From Holothuria scabra (lineage: Eukaryota > Echinodermata > Holothuroidea > Aspidochirotida > Holothuriidae), in NCBI GenBank assembly GCA_037179385.1, contig CM074195.1, forward strand, positions 8,571,787-8,635,786: DNA of 64,000 nucleotides, written 5' to 3'. The notes under the pieces were generated by a model. The model saw only the letters and a list, made by a program, of their open reading frames with translations. It was not told where the DNA came from and ran no database searches. The translations under genes and the position numbers were made by a program. Within the stretch, counting starts at the first letter, position 1. Each line of letters opens with the position of its first letter. Of the stretch, positions 12,132 through 22,925 are shown piece after piece.

Positions 12132-12396
12132 TTAAAGGTAAAGAGCAGCCCCAATTATTTTGAAGAAAAAGCTAAATAACTCAATTTTCGTCTTATGTCT
12201 CTTCAAAGAATCTTCTTTAATTTCATTTTATGACTTTACTATTGCATATTCAAGGTAAACCAAGCAGTTATTTCTGGTAAATTTCACATTTGAAGAGGAA
12301 AAAAAAAACATTGTCTTATGACTCCCAACAGCCAATCATGAAACTGGACAGTCGACTACCCTTCTTAAATTTGGAATGACTGCTCATGTCCTTTAA
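12132..12396 (+). mobile_element. TTAA-flanked MITE family D, copy 2
   Basis: It starts TTAAAGGTAAAGAGCAG and ends GACTGCTCATGTCCTTTAA, so both TTAA borders are intact. The interior shares GAAAAAGCTAAATAACTC and CCAATCATGAAACTGGAC with the copies at 3962, 51651 and 61756. Length 265 bases, non-coding. Confidence 0.8.
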
Positions 12397-12657
12397 ATGT
12401 GGAAGGGAAAACAGTTTCATAAATGAGGTAGACCCGGAAACCTCAAATTTTGAAGATGCACTTTGTTTAAGAAGTGTGAAAGGAAGACTTTCATGAATAT
12501 TACAATGCAACTTAATATACCTCTCACGCGTTTGATTCTCCATGCACAGGCTAAGCAACAACCCTTTTCCGTAACACTTGGACTTGCGGCAGTAGGTAGT
12601 ATTACGGTGCCTTTCAGTATGGCAGCAGGAGAGTGAAGGTGGGCCAAAATGTTAGGA

Positions 12658-12720
12658 AGAGTAACTCAACTCAAACTCAAACTCTAACCTCGAACCCTAA
12701 CCCACAAACCTAACCCTTGC
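12658..12720 (-). repeat. Telomere-like CCTAACCC-rich patch
   Basis: Variants of CCCTAA/CTCAAA repeat several times in about 60 bases (ACCCTAACCC, CCTAACCC, CTCAAACTCAAACTC). This is reminiscent of a degenerate interstitial TTAGGG tract, but it is short and could be simple-sequence drift. Confidence 0.3.
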
Positions 12721-13232
12721 TGACACCATTAGTTTAGTGATATGTTACAACTTGCGGTGCCGTCGTTGTGAGCGGTGACCCTTTCTCTGAATAATTTCCA
12801 AAATGTCCAAAATTCCCTTCGAAAAAAAAAAATTAATGGCGCTGCAATACCCCTTCCCTATCTTGGCAACCGTCCGAAGTGGAACTAATACAATGATAAC
12901 ACAAAAGATCTGTGCATATGACGTCACAGAATGAAAACACTGCATCCAATGACTGAAAACAAGTGGGTATCACTACATCCTATACCAACAAACTCAGACA
13001 GTCGAATTGTGGGATGTAGACGAATCCAGCAATCAAGTAATGATGTCAAAATGGGGTCCATCGATAATTTTAGTAGTGATCATTTTAATTACCACTTCGG
13101 CAGATGACTGCAGAAGAATCCAAAACCTCATGCTCTCATGCAGTTAGATACAACTGGTGTGTTTCAGATACTGACGGAATGGATCGGCAGAAAGAACGCT
13201 TTACGCGGCTTGCCAGGGGACAGTGGGCCACC

Positions 13233-13541
13233 TCATGCCCCTAAAGAACATGAAATGCTGCGTGAGCTAAAACTGGGGACGTAGCGTACTTCCTGCCTTT
13301 GCCGACTAACTTTAAAAATGTTATTAGACTGCACGTGTTTTCTTCTTGCCTCAAAATATTGAATGAGACGTTTTACATGATGTCCCCTTCTGCAAATATT
13401 GGAGAGGACATGTCTCTGTCCCCCAGCTTTGCCATCCACGTGTTTAAAATATTTATAGTGACTGTATCTTGAGTAGGTCAGTACCTTGAGCATGTCACTG
13501 CGTAGAAAACTTACGGCAGGTACACCAAATACGACACACAT
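13233..13541 (-). CDS. Uncertain 102-codon ORF
   Basis: It begins with ATG and runs 102 codons without a stop, with mixed rather than purely AT-rich codons and a basic middle (several RR/KR pairs). I recognise no family, signal peptide or membrane segment. No splice sites or poly(A) signal argue for or against it. An ORF this long can arise by chance in 64 kb, so this is listed only as a candidate. Confidence 0.12.
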   Translation of the reverse strand: MCVVFGVPAVSFLRSDMLKVLTYSRYSHYKYFKHVDGKAGGQRHVLSNICRRGHHVKRLIQYFEARRKHVQSNNIFKVSRQRQEVRYVPSFSSRSISCSLGA

Positions 13542-13746
13542 TGATTGACCGACTCATGGTAACACAATGACACGGGTCTTTTTACGAACTTAGTCCAAAC
13601 TAATGCATGTTCATGTATCTGCTACCTCGACAGGAGCAGCACAGATCTGTTAGTTAGTTCATGGAAGTATTACTATTACCTTTCATGGATAGTTGGAATA
13701 AACCAATAATCAGTGTGAGATCAAATGAGTTCCCAAAATCCAAGTT

Positions 13747-13990
13747 GGGACCGCGTGTTTGGTCATATGGTAAGAGCATCCGCCTCTCACGCGGAAGGCC
13801 CGGGTTCTATTACCAGGACGAGTCATACCTAAAATGGAACCTTCTGCCGTTGTGCATGATGCGCCACATATGCAATGGAGTGGTGGAAACAGGCCAGTGA
13901 GCCACAATTGGAGAAGAGGCCGCGACCGGCTCGACTTGAACCAATAGGTAGGAAACTGGGCTGTAACACTATATCTAACTAACTGACTAA
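13747..13990 (+). mobile_element. tRNA-Glu-like SINE, full copy
   Basis: Same architecture as 7076-7304: a GCATCCGCCTCTCACGCGG anticodon arm, the GGCCCGGGTTC B-box region, a CGACTTGAACCAATAGG body and a CTAACTAACTGACTAAC tail. The flanks CCCAAAATCCAAGTT (13732-13746) and CCCAAAACTCCAAGTT (13992-14007) form a 15/16-base target duplication with one indel. Confidence 0.9.
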
Positions 13991-14007
13991 CCCCAAAACT
14001 CCAAGTT

Positions 14008-15436
14008 AACAACACATTTAAAAGTCAAACATTTGCATGGAGTCTCCCAAACAAGAATAGCTGTCGGACCTGAATTGACCACGAAGTAGAGCTACTTTTG
14101 ACAGTTTTCCTCTTCCCAAGCCTCATTTCTCAAACACCAAAACCATTTTACTGTTTCCTATCAACACTTTGCAATATCGTAAATTCGTTATGAATTTGAC
14201 CGAATGATCACTATGAAAAAACACAAAGCCACGCCATTGACTTAAAAAACGTGCAGTTTGAATAATAAATTTGCTACCGTGGTTAAAACTGAATTCGGAG
14301 AGAAATCTATCACCGGTAAGAATATTGGGAACGTTTCTGGACCAATGACACCATTTAAGAAGCGAATCCTTCAAAATTCGCGTGGGACATCTCTCCTACG
14401 AAATGATTTCCTTTGAGAGCGCGACACAGTATAATATACCAGGAGTAAGCCAAATGGTAGTAAGCTATAGCAAAATTTAGAGTGGTTTACTGTAATTACT
14501 AATATGCCTGTACAGATCATGCATTGCCTTCTTGCAGGTATTGGAGATACTGTATGCCAGTATGAAGGGCAAGTGAAAATTATGTAAGGATTTTTACTAT
14601 CTGAAAGTGGACATACAGCCTCTTAAAACAGTCGCGAATTCTATTTTTGATATATATATATAAATGGATTACAGTAAATTAATTTATGAATAAATATCTC
14701 TCAACCTACTGTGATAGATTATACCGTACCCCGGTATTTCTTAATTACGATTGACCCTCCTTTAAACACGTGATAGTGATTCCTACTACATTGGCGGTAT
14801 CATTAATATTCGTGTGAACAAAGCGTCTAAAAATAAGTCGTTTGATTTCTTAAAAATAGTGTACGATAGCGTTTCTGACATTTGGTTGGCCAACTTGTAA
14901 AGGTGAGGAATTAAAAAAAAGATCCAAGAGTCTATGGGAACTTTGTGCAGTCAAACGAATTATACGTGGCACTCATGCGAAAGTACGACTTGACTAGGTA
15001 AATGAATTGAACGGTCACTCAACCGGTACACGATATCATTGACTGGTCACGCTATCGATCTGAAGTCAATATTTTTACCATTAGTTATTGGGATGAGAAT
15101 AACGTTTATATTGGATACAATGATTTCATACTGTCCTTTTTACAGCTATCGATAATTCCACGTCATTTTGGTACTTAGTCACGGGAATCTCAACAAAAGA
15201 GTACATTGTCTAAATGTGCACTTTTGAATGAATCTTAGACGGAAAATCTCATAATTGCAGAGAGAATAGTTGAATTTGTTCGCTCTGTTTGAATTCTAAC
15301 TTGAGTCATTGTGATAGTATAGATTGCAACTCTTCCAGTGTATTCACTCATTGCTCATTTTAAGTGTTGCCGTGTGAATAGGCTTAAAATTGTTCTCTAT
15401 GCAGCTGCAGCTTGGTAATAGTTTGAATGGGTTGGA
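14008..15436. other. Gap without recognised gene
   Basis: It contains a short (TA)n run near 14650 and AT-rich DNA. No gene or element is supported. Confidence 0.35.
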
Positions 15437-15831
15437 TCGGTCCACGGACTTCCTACACATGGACAGAGCATACTGCACGGTACTTTGTCGCTACCATACG
15501 TGTGAGAAAAGGCGCACCAAGATGCTATGTTTTTTGTGAAAGTTTGAACTTGCTCAAGTATATCCTTAGATTTTGCAAGAAAATTGAAATATTTTTCAAA
15601 TATGGCAAGGTAAGATCAAAATCACTTCAGCATTGCAAGAAAATGATATTGTTTCGCCATTAAAGTTTAATTTTTGCTTAAAATATTACAGAGTCGTCGT
15701 CAAATCAGACGATTTATAGCTTCAAGGCGGCCATCTTAGTGCGCTTTTTTGTCCCAGCCGGTGGCGACCATCTACGGATAGGACGTATACGTTACATGTT
15801 GTGTCCATGGATATAAGTCCGTGGGTCGGTA
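15437..15831. mobile_element. MITE family F, copy 1 (CACGGACTT ends)
   Basis: About 395 bases with inverted ends CGGTCCACGGACTT and, at the right in reverse complement, CCGACCCACGGACTT. Inside each end is a second matched block: GTGAGAAAAGGCGCACCAAG on the left and, inverted, GACAAAAAAGCGCACTAAG on the right. It pairs in inverted orientation with the copy at 40693-41100. Confidence 0.75.
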
Positions 15832-18077
15832 TACTGGCATTTGAGTTACAAGTCCCTCAGCCAATGAAGAGAAAACTATTTCTGACATCACAGACTAACC
15901 CACCCATACTAACATTGACGGCAGTGCATGGATTACATTTTACGAACTTTTCTTTTAATTTTAGAGTGAAAAAGTCCTGTCAATGATAAACAGGACAATT
16001 TCAATCTCGTGGTCACGTTGCTATGCTAACAAACTCTTGCGATTACCTAGCCTTGGGCTTGGTTTTAATATACGATCTGTTTACTCTGCTACCTTATTGT
16101 GACTGTAATTAGTGTTAAGTAAAATAAGTGAAGATGAGCCAATTAGAAGTCGTATTGCATCCATGTAACATCATATACAGTTTAAGGGGAATTACCAGTG
16201 ACAAAATTCATTGACTTCAAAATATTCAGAAAGATTTCCCTTTTCCAGGGAGGTAAAATTGCGTCTCAACAACACACACGAAGCCACTAATTTTCAAAAT
16301 TTTTTAATTTTTTTGGTTGAAATAAGGCTTATTTTGCAAAAAAATATCATCGCGGCACATTGATTTACATAGCATTTAATTTGTTCATGATTTTGATACC
16401 GCTGCATGGAATATTAAACAAATCAACGACATCTTTTGTTATAATGCGCAGGCGGTTTAAGGTTATATGTATTGGACGAGATATTCAAACGTTCCAACAG
16501 TATCAAATTTCAAGGACAAACAGGACATTCAATTATAAAGAAAAAAGAAATATGAGACAATGTGTCCATTTAATATGACATTCTGCTACCTTATTGAGAA
16601 GTGGAGGTGTTTTTAACAAAAGTATACCAATCTTTAAAAAGAGATACCTCGAGGTAGGAAAGGTTATTGCTATAGGGTTTCAATTGCGTGGTCTGAACAG
16701 AGAGTTGCCAGAGCAACTCCCTGGTCTGAACAGAGAGTACATCCTGCTCTGAATATTTTTCTTTCTAAACAGCACCCATTAGAAATTCACCGAAACATGT
16801 CTTAAACATTTCACATTTGAGATATTCTCATGTTACTGAAGGGAATCACCAATATTCAGGTTCAACTGAATTTGCAAAAGATTTAAAAACATATTACGGA
16901 CGAATTGGTAACGTTGGTTGAAATATTAACTCTAAGAATTGTATAAAAATCATTTTCGTTTCAAAATGTTTGGTAAAAATTCTTCAGATTTATCCCAGTA
17001 TTTTTTTCATGCAAATGTTCAATCTAAGAGTTTCAAAGAGTAAGTAGAACGACAATATCAATTGCATATTAGATATAAGGAATCAGTCCTCGAAACATAC
17101 TTTGAAACAAAGAATGAAGGATTACATTCCTTTTTTATTTTTTAAGAGCAGACTTTGGAAAGAGTAAAGTTTGCAAATTTATTAAAGTAGCATAATTGAC
17201 ATGGGGATACACGTTAAGATTTTTTGACATTTAAAAATAACAACGAAACATTGTGTGTGAATTTTACAATGAAATGACAAAAGTGCAACGTGACTAAAAA
17301 GGACATTACTAAATTAGGACAACAAGGTATTCTGATTCAGATGAAGAACATAGTATTTTTCTCTTTTCATGCTTTATTTAAAATAAAAGAAGCAATCCGG
17401 AACAACATCACGCCAAGCTATGAAATTACATATCACAGAAGTGTTACAACTTAATCCCGGTTTTGCTGTATAAGTAAATCATGTAGCACGGTTGATAAAA
17501 CTGCTTCAATTCTGGTCACGTTCACAAATGATGTATTCAGCAGGTTAATGTTACAGTCCGCGCGTGCATATGGGATGCATTTTGTACATAAAACTGAAAT
17601 TCTGATCCCGAAACTAGATTTTATAGATTTGTATATTCGACTAACACTAATTGAGCAAGAAATACAGCATACGGTTGTACTAAATGTCAGTGCAAATTTT
17701 CCCCAAGTTTAACCATATGCGATGTGGCATATAGTAACTTGTTAGATTGAACGATCTTACAACAAGAATTACTCTCCAATCGAGTGAAAAGTGTGAAGTA
17801 ACTACATTGGCGTGTTCATTTACTCAAAGAATACTCCTTTGATCCTTACTGGGTATTCTTGAGCTGAGTTATAAAACGTTAAACCATATTGACCTGACTC
17901 AAATGGTGTAATAAACTTAAACGTTTTTGATTACAATGTCTGGATTAGGCATTACTACATCACTACTTTTGTGCAAAAATATGATACTGTCTTCTACCAT
18001 AGGGTGATTTGAGTGAAAAATCATTCCAATCGAGAATGTAAAGGATGTTCCTTGCCAGAGAAGGCCGTTCTATTTAG
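15832..18077. other. Gap without recognised gene
   Basis: Strongly AT-rich DNA. A short direct duplication GGTCTGAACAGAGAGT occurs at about 16690 and 16722. No exon, RNA gene or element is supported. Confidence 0.35.
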
Positions 18078-18239
18078 CCAGTCTAGAACGAGACTCCTCA
18101 CCTCAGGTCGTTCAGTTGGTATAGTTGAGTTGAGTTGAGTTGTCCCTTGGGGACGTAGCTCCTTTTGGGAGCAGAACTCCTTCGGGAGTATTGTTTGGTT
18201 TTCGCCCCTGGCTCTTTGACAGAGAGTCGGGGGACTTTT
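18078..18239 (+). repeat. U2-headed repeat unit 0 (head missing)
   Basis: First unit of the tandem array. It starts at CCAGTCTAGAA, so the U2-like head is absent. The body is diverged but fully structured: hairpins GCTCC/GGAGC (18158-18172) and ACTCC-TTCG-GGAGT (18176-18189, a canonical cUUCGg tetraloop), then GGCTCT/AGAGTC (18210-18228). It ends GTCGGGGGACTTTT followed by AAAAAAGGTCATTCC, the linker found after the other units. Confidence 0.7.
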
Positions 18240-18269
18240 GAAAAAAGGTCATTCCAATCGCTGTCCATG

Positions 18270-18480
18270 ATCGCTTCCCGGCCTTTTGGCTAAGATCATA
18301 TGTAGTATCTTTTTTCATCCAGTCTAGAATGTAGCCATGCATGACAGACCAATAATGAAATGGTCTGAAGGCCTTGAGATTGGTCACGCATTGTCCTTCA
18401 GTGGACGTAATAACTTCTTCGGGAAGCAGTTAAAGGTTTAGTTTTGCCGAAAGGCCTTTGCCAGAGGGTCGGGAGGACTA
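18270..18480 (+). repeat. U2 snRNA-headed structured repeat, unit 1
   Basis: The first 40 or so bases match the 5' end of U2 snRNA: ATCGCTTC, then CGGCCTTTTGGCTAAGATCA (stem-loop I) and TGTAGTATCT (the branch-point recognition region). From TTTTCATCCAGTCTAGAATG onward it no longer resembles U2 (no Sm site, no stems IIb-IV). The body carries a GGACGTAATAAC block, the CTTCTTCGGGAAG hairpin and the CCAGAGGGTCGGGAGGAC tail. It is best called a SINE-like repeat with an snRNA-derived head; it is not a working U2 gene. Confidence 0.8.
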
Positions 18481-18496
18481 ATGAAAAAGCATTCCG

Positions 18497-18714
18497 ATCT
18501 CTTACCGGCCCTTTGGCTAAGATCATGTGTCGTATATTTGTTCTTTTCATCCAGTCTAGAATGGAGGCATACATGACAGACCAATAATGTAAATGGTCTG
18601 AGGGCCGTGAGGTTGGTTACGTATTGTCCTTCAGTGGACGTAAAAGCTTCTTCGGGAAGCAGTGAAAGTTTTGGTTTTGCCGAACGGCCCTTTGCCAGAG
18701 GGTCGGGAGGACTT
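18497..18714 (+). repeat. U2 snRNA-headed structured repeat, unit 2
   Basis: Second headed unit, starting 227 bases after unit 1 in the same direction. The head is ATCTCTTACCGGCCCTTTGG then CTAAGATCATGTGT; the branch-recognition core is changed to GTCGTATAT. Hairpins GTCC/GGAC, GCTTC/GAAGC (18646-18660) and GGCCCT/AGGGTC are intact. The linker TAAAAGGTCATTCCG follows. Confidence 0.8.
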
Positions 18715-18740
18715 TATAAAAGGTCATTCCGGACAACTTA

Positions 18741-18794
18741 TAGTTTATAGTTTGGTTTCGCTGAACGACCCTTTGGCAGAGGGTCGGGAGGACC
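18741..18794 (+). repeat. U2-headed repeat unit 3 (tail only)
   Basis: Truncated last unit with only the 3' end: AGTTTGGTTTCGCTGAACGA, then the hairpin GACCCT-TTGGCAG-AGGGTC and the GGGAGGACC end. It follows the same linker as the other units, so the array lost its left part by deletion. Confidence 0.7.
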
Positions 18795-18904
18795 ATAGAA
18801 AAAGTATGAAGTCATTTGGTACAACTTGCTGTTTTGAAAGAAAAGTAACTTCTTAAACATATTAATTTCATTTTAAAATTAAGCAGGTTTTGTGTTAGCT
18901 ACTT

Positions 18905-18967
18905 ATATGGAGTTTTTCGGCCCGTTTTCTAAACAATTGTTACAAGTCGGGTCGGTCACGGTCACTT
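18905..18967 (-). repeat. tRNA-Glu-like SINE, 3' end piece
   Basis: Weak match to the SINE 3' end on the minus strand: TGGAGTTTTTCGGCCCG and then a TTGTTACAAGTCGGGTCGG block, corresponding to the intact TGGAGTTTTACGGCCCAG form at 28681. Confidence 0.5.
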
Positions 18968-19169
18968 ATGAAAATGAATTTGCCTTTGTCCGACAACATT
19001 CACGTCGGTTCCCTTAACAATTGATGGACAATTTAAAGGTAAACTTGAGTATCCCCCTCCTGTAAAATACGGTCCCATATGCATTGGGTATTGCGTCTGT
19101 TAAGTATCCTTCGATCAACATGTTCTTCATATGGGTATCGTTGTGTTAAGAACACAATTATAACACACT

Positions 19170-19350
19170 AGGCTGCTAAGGGTACAACAACTGCATCAAT
19201 TACTCTCCAAATTCAAGAGTAAAATATGGGAAGGATATAAAATTAATTGAGTATTTAGTATATTTACTCTGACAGAGTGAAAATGAATCTACTTCAAATT
19301 TCTTCTGATCTCTAATTTTACTCTGAAAGAGTGAAATTTCGCTCAAACGA
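19170..19350. repeat. MITE family A, degraded copy
   Basis: It contains several GAGTGAA/TTTACTC dyads, such as TTTACTCTGACAGAGTGAAA and TTTACTCTGAAAGAGTGAAA about 60 bases apart. The ends are not clear. Confidence 0.45.
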
Positions 19351-20698
19351 TTTGAGAAAGGAGACAACATATCAAAAAAAGGAACATTTTCAAATCAATT
19401 AAGAATCCATGACTTATTTCGCACATACAGATATTCATAAAATAAGACCGATGAGTTAGCATTCATTCTTGAACTCCGTTTTGAAACGCATTTGATAAAG
19501 AGCCAATATGTCTTCATACATTTCTTAAGATTATTAGCTTACATCATCATACCTTTTGTTCTATAAATATCTCTCCATACACTGTTCACATATAGAATGC
19601 TGAATACTAGTGTTTAAAACCTTGACCTTGTGGTAGCAACGTCATTATTTCCATTGTGACGTCACACTACCAGACATGACTTCTATTCATATACAGAACA
19701 CGAACATGAAAACATTATGCGAATAATACACTGGGGATATGATAATGAAACGAATCTCGCTTGGCAGCTAGTGTGTAGGATATTTTCAACCTGACGAGTG
19801 TATATGCAGTCAGCAGAGATCTGTAAATGATCACAGAGGATTATAGATACAAGGCAAATGTTGTAAAAATGTTATATAAAATGGTTCATGACATCCTTTA
19901 CGGCCGTCCTGGGAAACTGCAATATTAAGCAATCCCATTTTGAAATGAAAAACTGTCAGTTTTATCTAAACAATCATTCTTTCAATTGAAGACGGAATTA
20001 TTTTCTCTATTCCCTCTCGAAAGATGTACGTTGAAACTCTGTACTGAGGCGCTTTGAAAAATAATTAGTTTAATTTGACTGTTTTTCTTTGTAACAAAGT
20101 CAACTCTATGTAAATTTGCTCCCGGTTTCTTCCACTCAATTTTAGGGAAGTAGGATACGCAAACCAAAATTAAACAGTTTAAAGACAAACAGATGATGTC
20201 GTTTAGTTGTAAGAGACATTTGTAATTAAGGATAAAGGAAACACATTTATGCAAGTCAAAATGACATTTCATAAACGTAATTGGGGAAATGTAATAAATT
20301 ACAAACCTGGTTTCCCAGTGCAACTCATTGTTGTTCATTTCAAAGCAATAAAATTGAGCAATTGTGTCTTAATTTTCTAAAATTTTCCATTTTCAACATT
20401 TCAATACTTTTTGAAGCGTTTTAACTAAACTTACAAGAATCAATAACAAAAGAGAAGGTAATTACAAACATGCAAAATGCAAATAAATACATATTTAATA
20501 ATGTTTCCCCAAATGTTGCAAATATCTCCTTTTTGAGGACAATGACTTTATTTTGCACTTACGTGAAGTCGACTTAGAGCAAAATAGCATGCTGTGAAAA
20601 TATTTTTTTCACGTAGAACAGAGAGAAGCAAGGGGAGTGACGAGGTGTTGCTGTCACCCTCATTATGAATCGAATGATGGCGCTGTTGAGGTGGTCAG

Positions 20699-21370
20699 CC
20701 AAAGATATTATAAACATAGATACCAAACTTAAAATGGCGCGGTGACTCCTCACGGAGGCCGAATCGGAGGGGCGAAAGTGCTGATCACTGATCAGTCGTT
20801 TTGAAAGCGAACATTTAATTGATATCTTCCGGTAGTATAAATACGTGTGTTTTTAAAATATTGCAACTCCTGCAAACACATTTCCTAAATAAATTACACT
20901 TACATGAAACAGTTTCAGGCTTTTTCGTCGGCTTTCTACATAAGAACATTTGAACATTAACGCACAACGACTGGCTTGAAGTTCATTTGCTTACTGATTG
21001 GTCAGTTTCCATGGTATCTTTACAAGCGCACATCTATACACGCGTTTACATTCTTACGCGCTTACAACGAAAAACCAACCACTGCGTTCATTTTCCAGCA
21101 CGCAGAAGCGCGCGTCTCTTTTACTCCGAACTATACACAGAGAAAAGTAGTTTGCGCGTATATAACTCGTTTTGAAAATGCACGCATGCTGACATCTCGT
21201 CACAATGGAATTTTCTGTCATGTATCCATAGCTATGCACGCAGATCACCGAATACAGCTGTGCGCATGCCAAATGAATACTTTCGCCCCTCCGATCGAGC
21301 CTCCGTGAGGAGTCAGCGCGTCTAACAGTGTAGGGATAGGAGTTTGGTATCTACGTTTATAATATCTTTG
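20699..21370 (+). mobile_element. Palindrome-forming TIR element, left copy
   Basis: A 672-base element with ends CCAAAGATATTATAAAC and, inverted, CAAAGATATTATAAACG. Long inverted ends contain CTCCTCACGGAGG and a CGGAGGGGCG block. It is flanked by TGGTCAG (20692-20698 and 21371-21377), extendable to 8 bases as GTGGTCAG. A 7-8-base duplication would suit a hAT-type element; no transposase frame is present. The open frames inside are repeat shadows. Confidence 0.8.
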
Positions 21371-21377
21371 TGGTCAG

Positions 21378-22039
21378 CCAAAGATATTATAAACGTAGAT
21401 ACCAAACTCCTATCCCTACACTGTTAGACTCCTCACGGAGGCTCAATCGGAGGGGCGGAAGTGTTTATTGGACATGCGCACAGTTCTATTCGGTGATCTG
21501 CGTGCATAACTGGATACATGACAGAAAATTCCATTGTGACGCGATGTCAGCATGCGTGCACTTTCAAAACGAGTTACATACGCGCAAAGTACTTTTTCTG
21601 TGAATAGTCCGGAGTAAAAGAGACGCGCACTTCTGCGTGCTGGGAAAATGGACGCGGTGGTTGATTTTTCGTTGAAAGCGCGTAAGAATGTAAACGCATG
21701 TATAGATGTGCGCTTGTAAAGATACCATAGAAACTGACCAATCAGTACGCCAATGAACTTCGAACCAGTCGTTGTGCGTTAATGTGCAAATGTTCTTAAG
21801 TAAAAAGCTGACAAGAAGCCTAAAACTGTTTCATGTAAGTGTAATTTATTGAAGAACTGTGCTTGTAAGAATTGCAATGTTTTAAAATCACACGTATTTA
21901 TACCACCGGAAGATATCAATTTACAATTAGCTTTCAAAACGACTGATCAGTGATCAGCACTTCCGCCCCTCCGATTCGGCCTCCGTGAGGAGTCACCGCG
22001 CCATTTTAAGTTTGGTGTTTATGTTTATAATATCTTTGG
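21378..22039 (-). mobile_element. Palindrome-forming TIR element, right copy (inverted)
   Basis: A second copy of the preceding element in opposite orientation, starting CCAAAGATATTATAAACG and ending ATAATATCTTTGG. It is followed by the third TGGTCAG (22040-22046). Internal blocks, for example GCATGCGTGCACTTTCAAAA, are the inverse of those in the left copy, with scattered substitutions and small indels, so the whole 1.35 kb can fold into one hairpin. Confidence 0.8.
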
Positions 22040-22227
22040 TGGTCAGATATCTGCAGTGGTTATACTGTTGTGAGGTGTTTGGTAAAGGCCAAATGAGGTG
22101 ATATTGCCCAAGTAATGACTCTTCCGAAGAATGATGTGATTTGTCTTTTGGTGATAGTCTTGTTCGAAATGACTTGCTTTAATTAGCCCACTCCTAATGA
22201 CGTCACTGCTTCCACTAACTTTTTATG

Positions 22228-22497
22228 AACATTAGCAGGTACCCGTTTCTCACGCGAGAGGCAAGGGTTCTGTTCCTGGGTAGAGTGATACCAAAATCTT
22301 TATAAACGGAATCTATTGCCGTTATGCGTTACGTTCCGCACAATAAATAAAGTAGGAGAAACAATTCAGTGCCCTACAAATGAAAAAAATAAAACGAAAC
22401 CAAAAAAAAAAGAGCAAAAAAAACCCCCAAAAACAAAAACAAAAAAACAACAAAAGATTAAAACTTATGGCTTGAAAACCCAGTCTAACGAACTAAA
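22228..22497 (+). mobile_element. tRNA-Glu-like SINE, degraded copy with A-rich insertion
   Basis: The head is partly retained (TTTCTCACGCGAGAGG, AGGGTTCTGTTCC), then the body TACCAAAATCTTTATAAACG. An A-rich run of about 85 bases (22380-22462) replaces the centre. The end CCCAGTCTAACGAACTAA matches the SINE tail. Confidence 0.7.
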
Positions 22498-22671
22498 TGT
22501 GAACATGGCACGGTGTAACTGTCCACTGAAAATCTATGTACCGTTATATAGCTAAACGGCTGTTTGCAGAAGTTTCCTTGTAATTGAGGAATTGCTCATA
22601 GTGGTGTCAATAATACTGTACTATTTGTAGGGTGCTATTATTTGTTGTGGCTTGTTGGACTGTGGTTAAAG

Positions 22672-22925
22672 TTCTGGTTTGGTTGTGAAAGTGTCGCTGT
22701 ACGTGGTTGACTTACACGTGACGATGGTGCTTCATGGTTGATTGCATGTGACGATAGTATACTGCACCGTAGTTGACTTGCATGTGACGATGATGCTGAA
22801 CCTAGTTAACTTGCATGTGGCTATGGTGTGGTATGGTTGATCGCATGTGACGATTGTGTACTGTACGGTAGTTGACTTGCATGTGACGGTTGTGCTGTAT
22901 GCGTTTGGCGTGCTTGCAACGATGG
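22672..22925 (+). repeat. Minisatellite, unit about 35-40 bases
   Basis: At least six imperfect repeats built on TGGTTGACTTGCATGTGACG followed by ATGGTGCTGTAC. The phrase GCATGTGACGAT recurs at regular intervals of roughly 35-45 bases. No long open frame runs through it. Confidence 0.7.

Noticed and set aside
14650..14665. A TATATATA run as a promoter
   Set aside because: It is a short dinucleotide repeat with no gene nearby.
18270..18480. A functional U2 snRNA gene
   Set aside because: Only the first 45 or so bases match. The Sm site and 3' stem-loops are absent and the body is shared with other repeat copies.
19982..20338. A 118-codon minus-strand frame rich in Ile, Leu, Phe and Asn
   Set aside because: Composition is that of translated AT-rich noise; no domain or membrane topology is convincing.
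20976..21603. Overlapping open frames of 62-110 codons on both strands
   Set aside because: They lie inside the two arms of the palindrome and reflect GC-richer repeat sequence, not genes.
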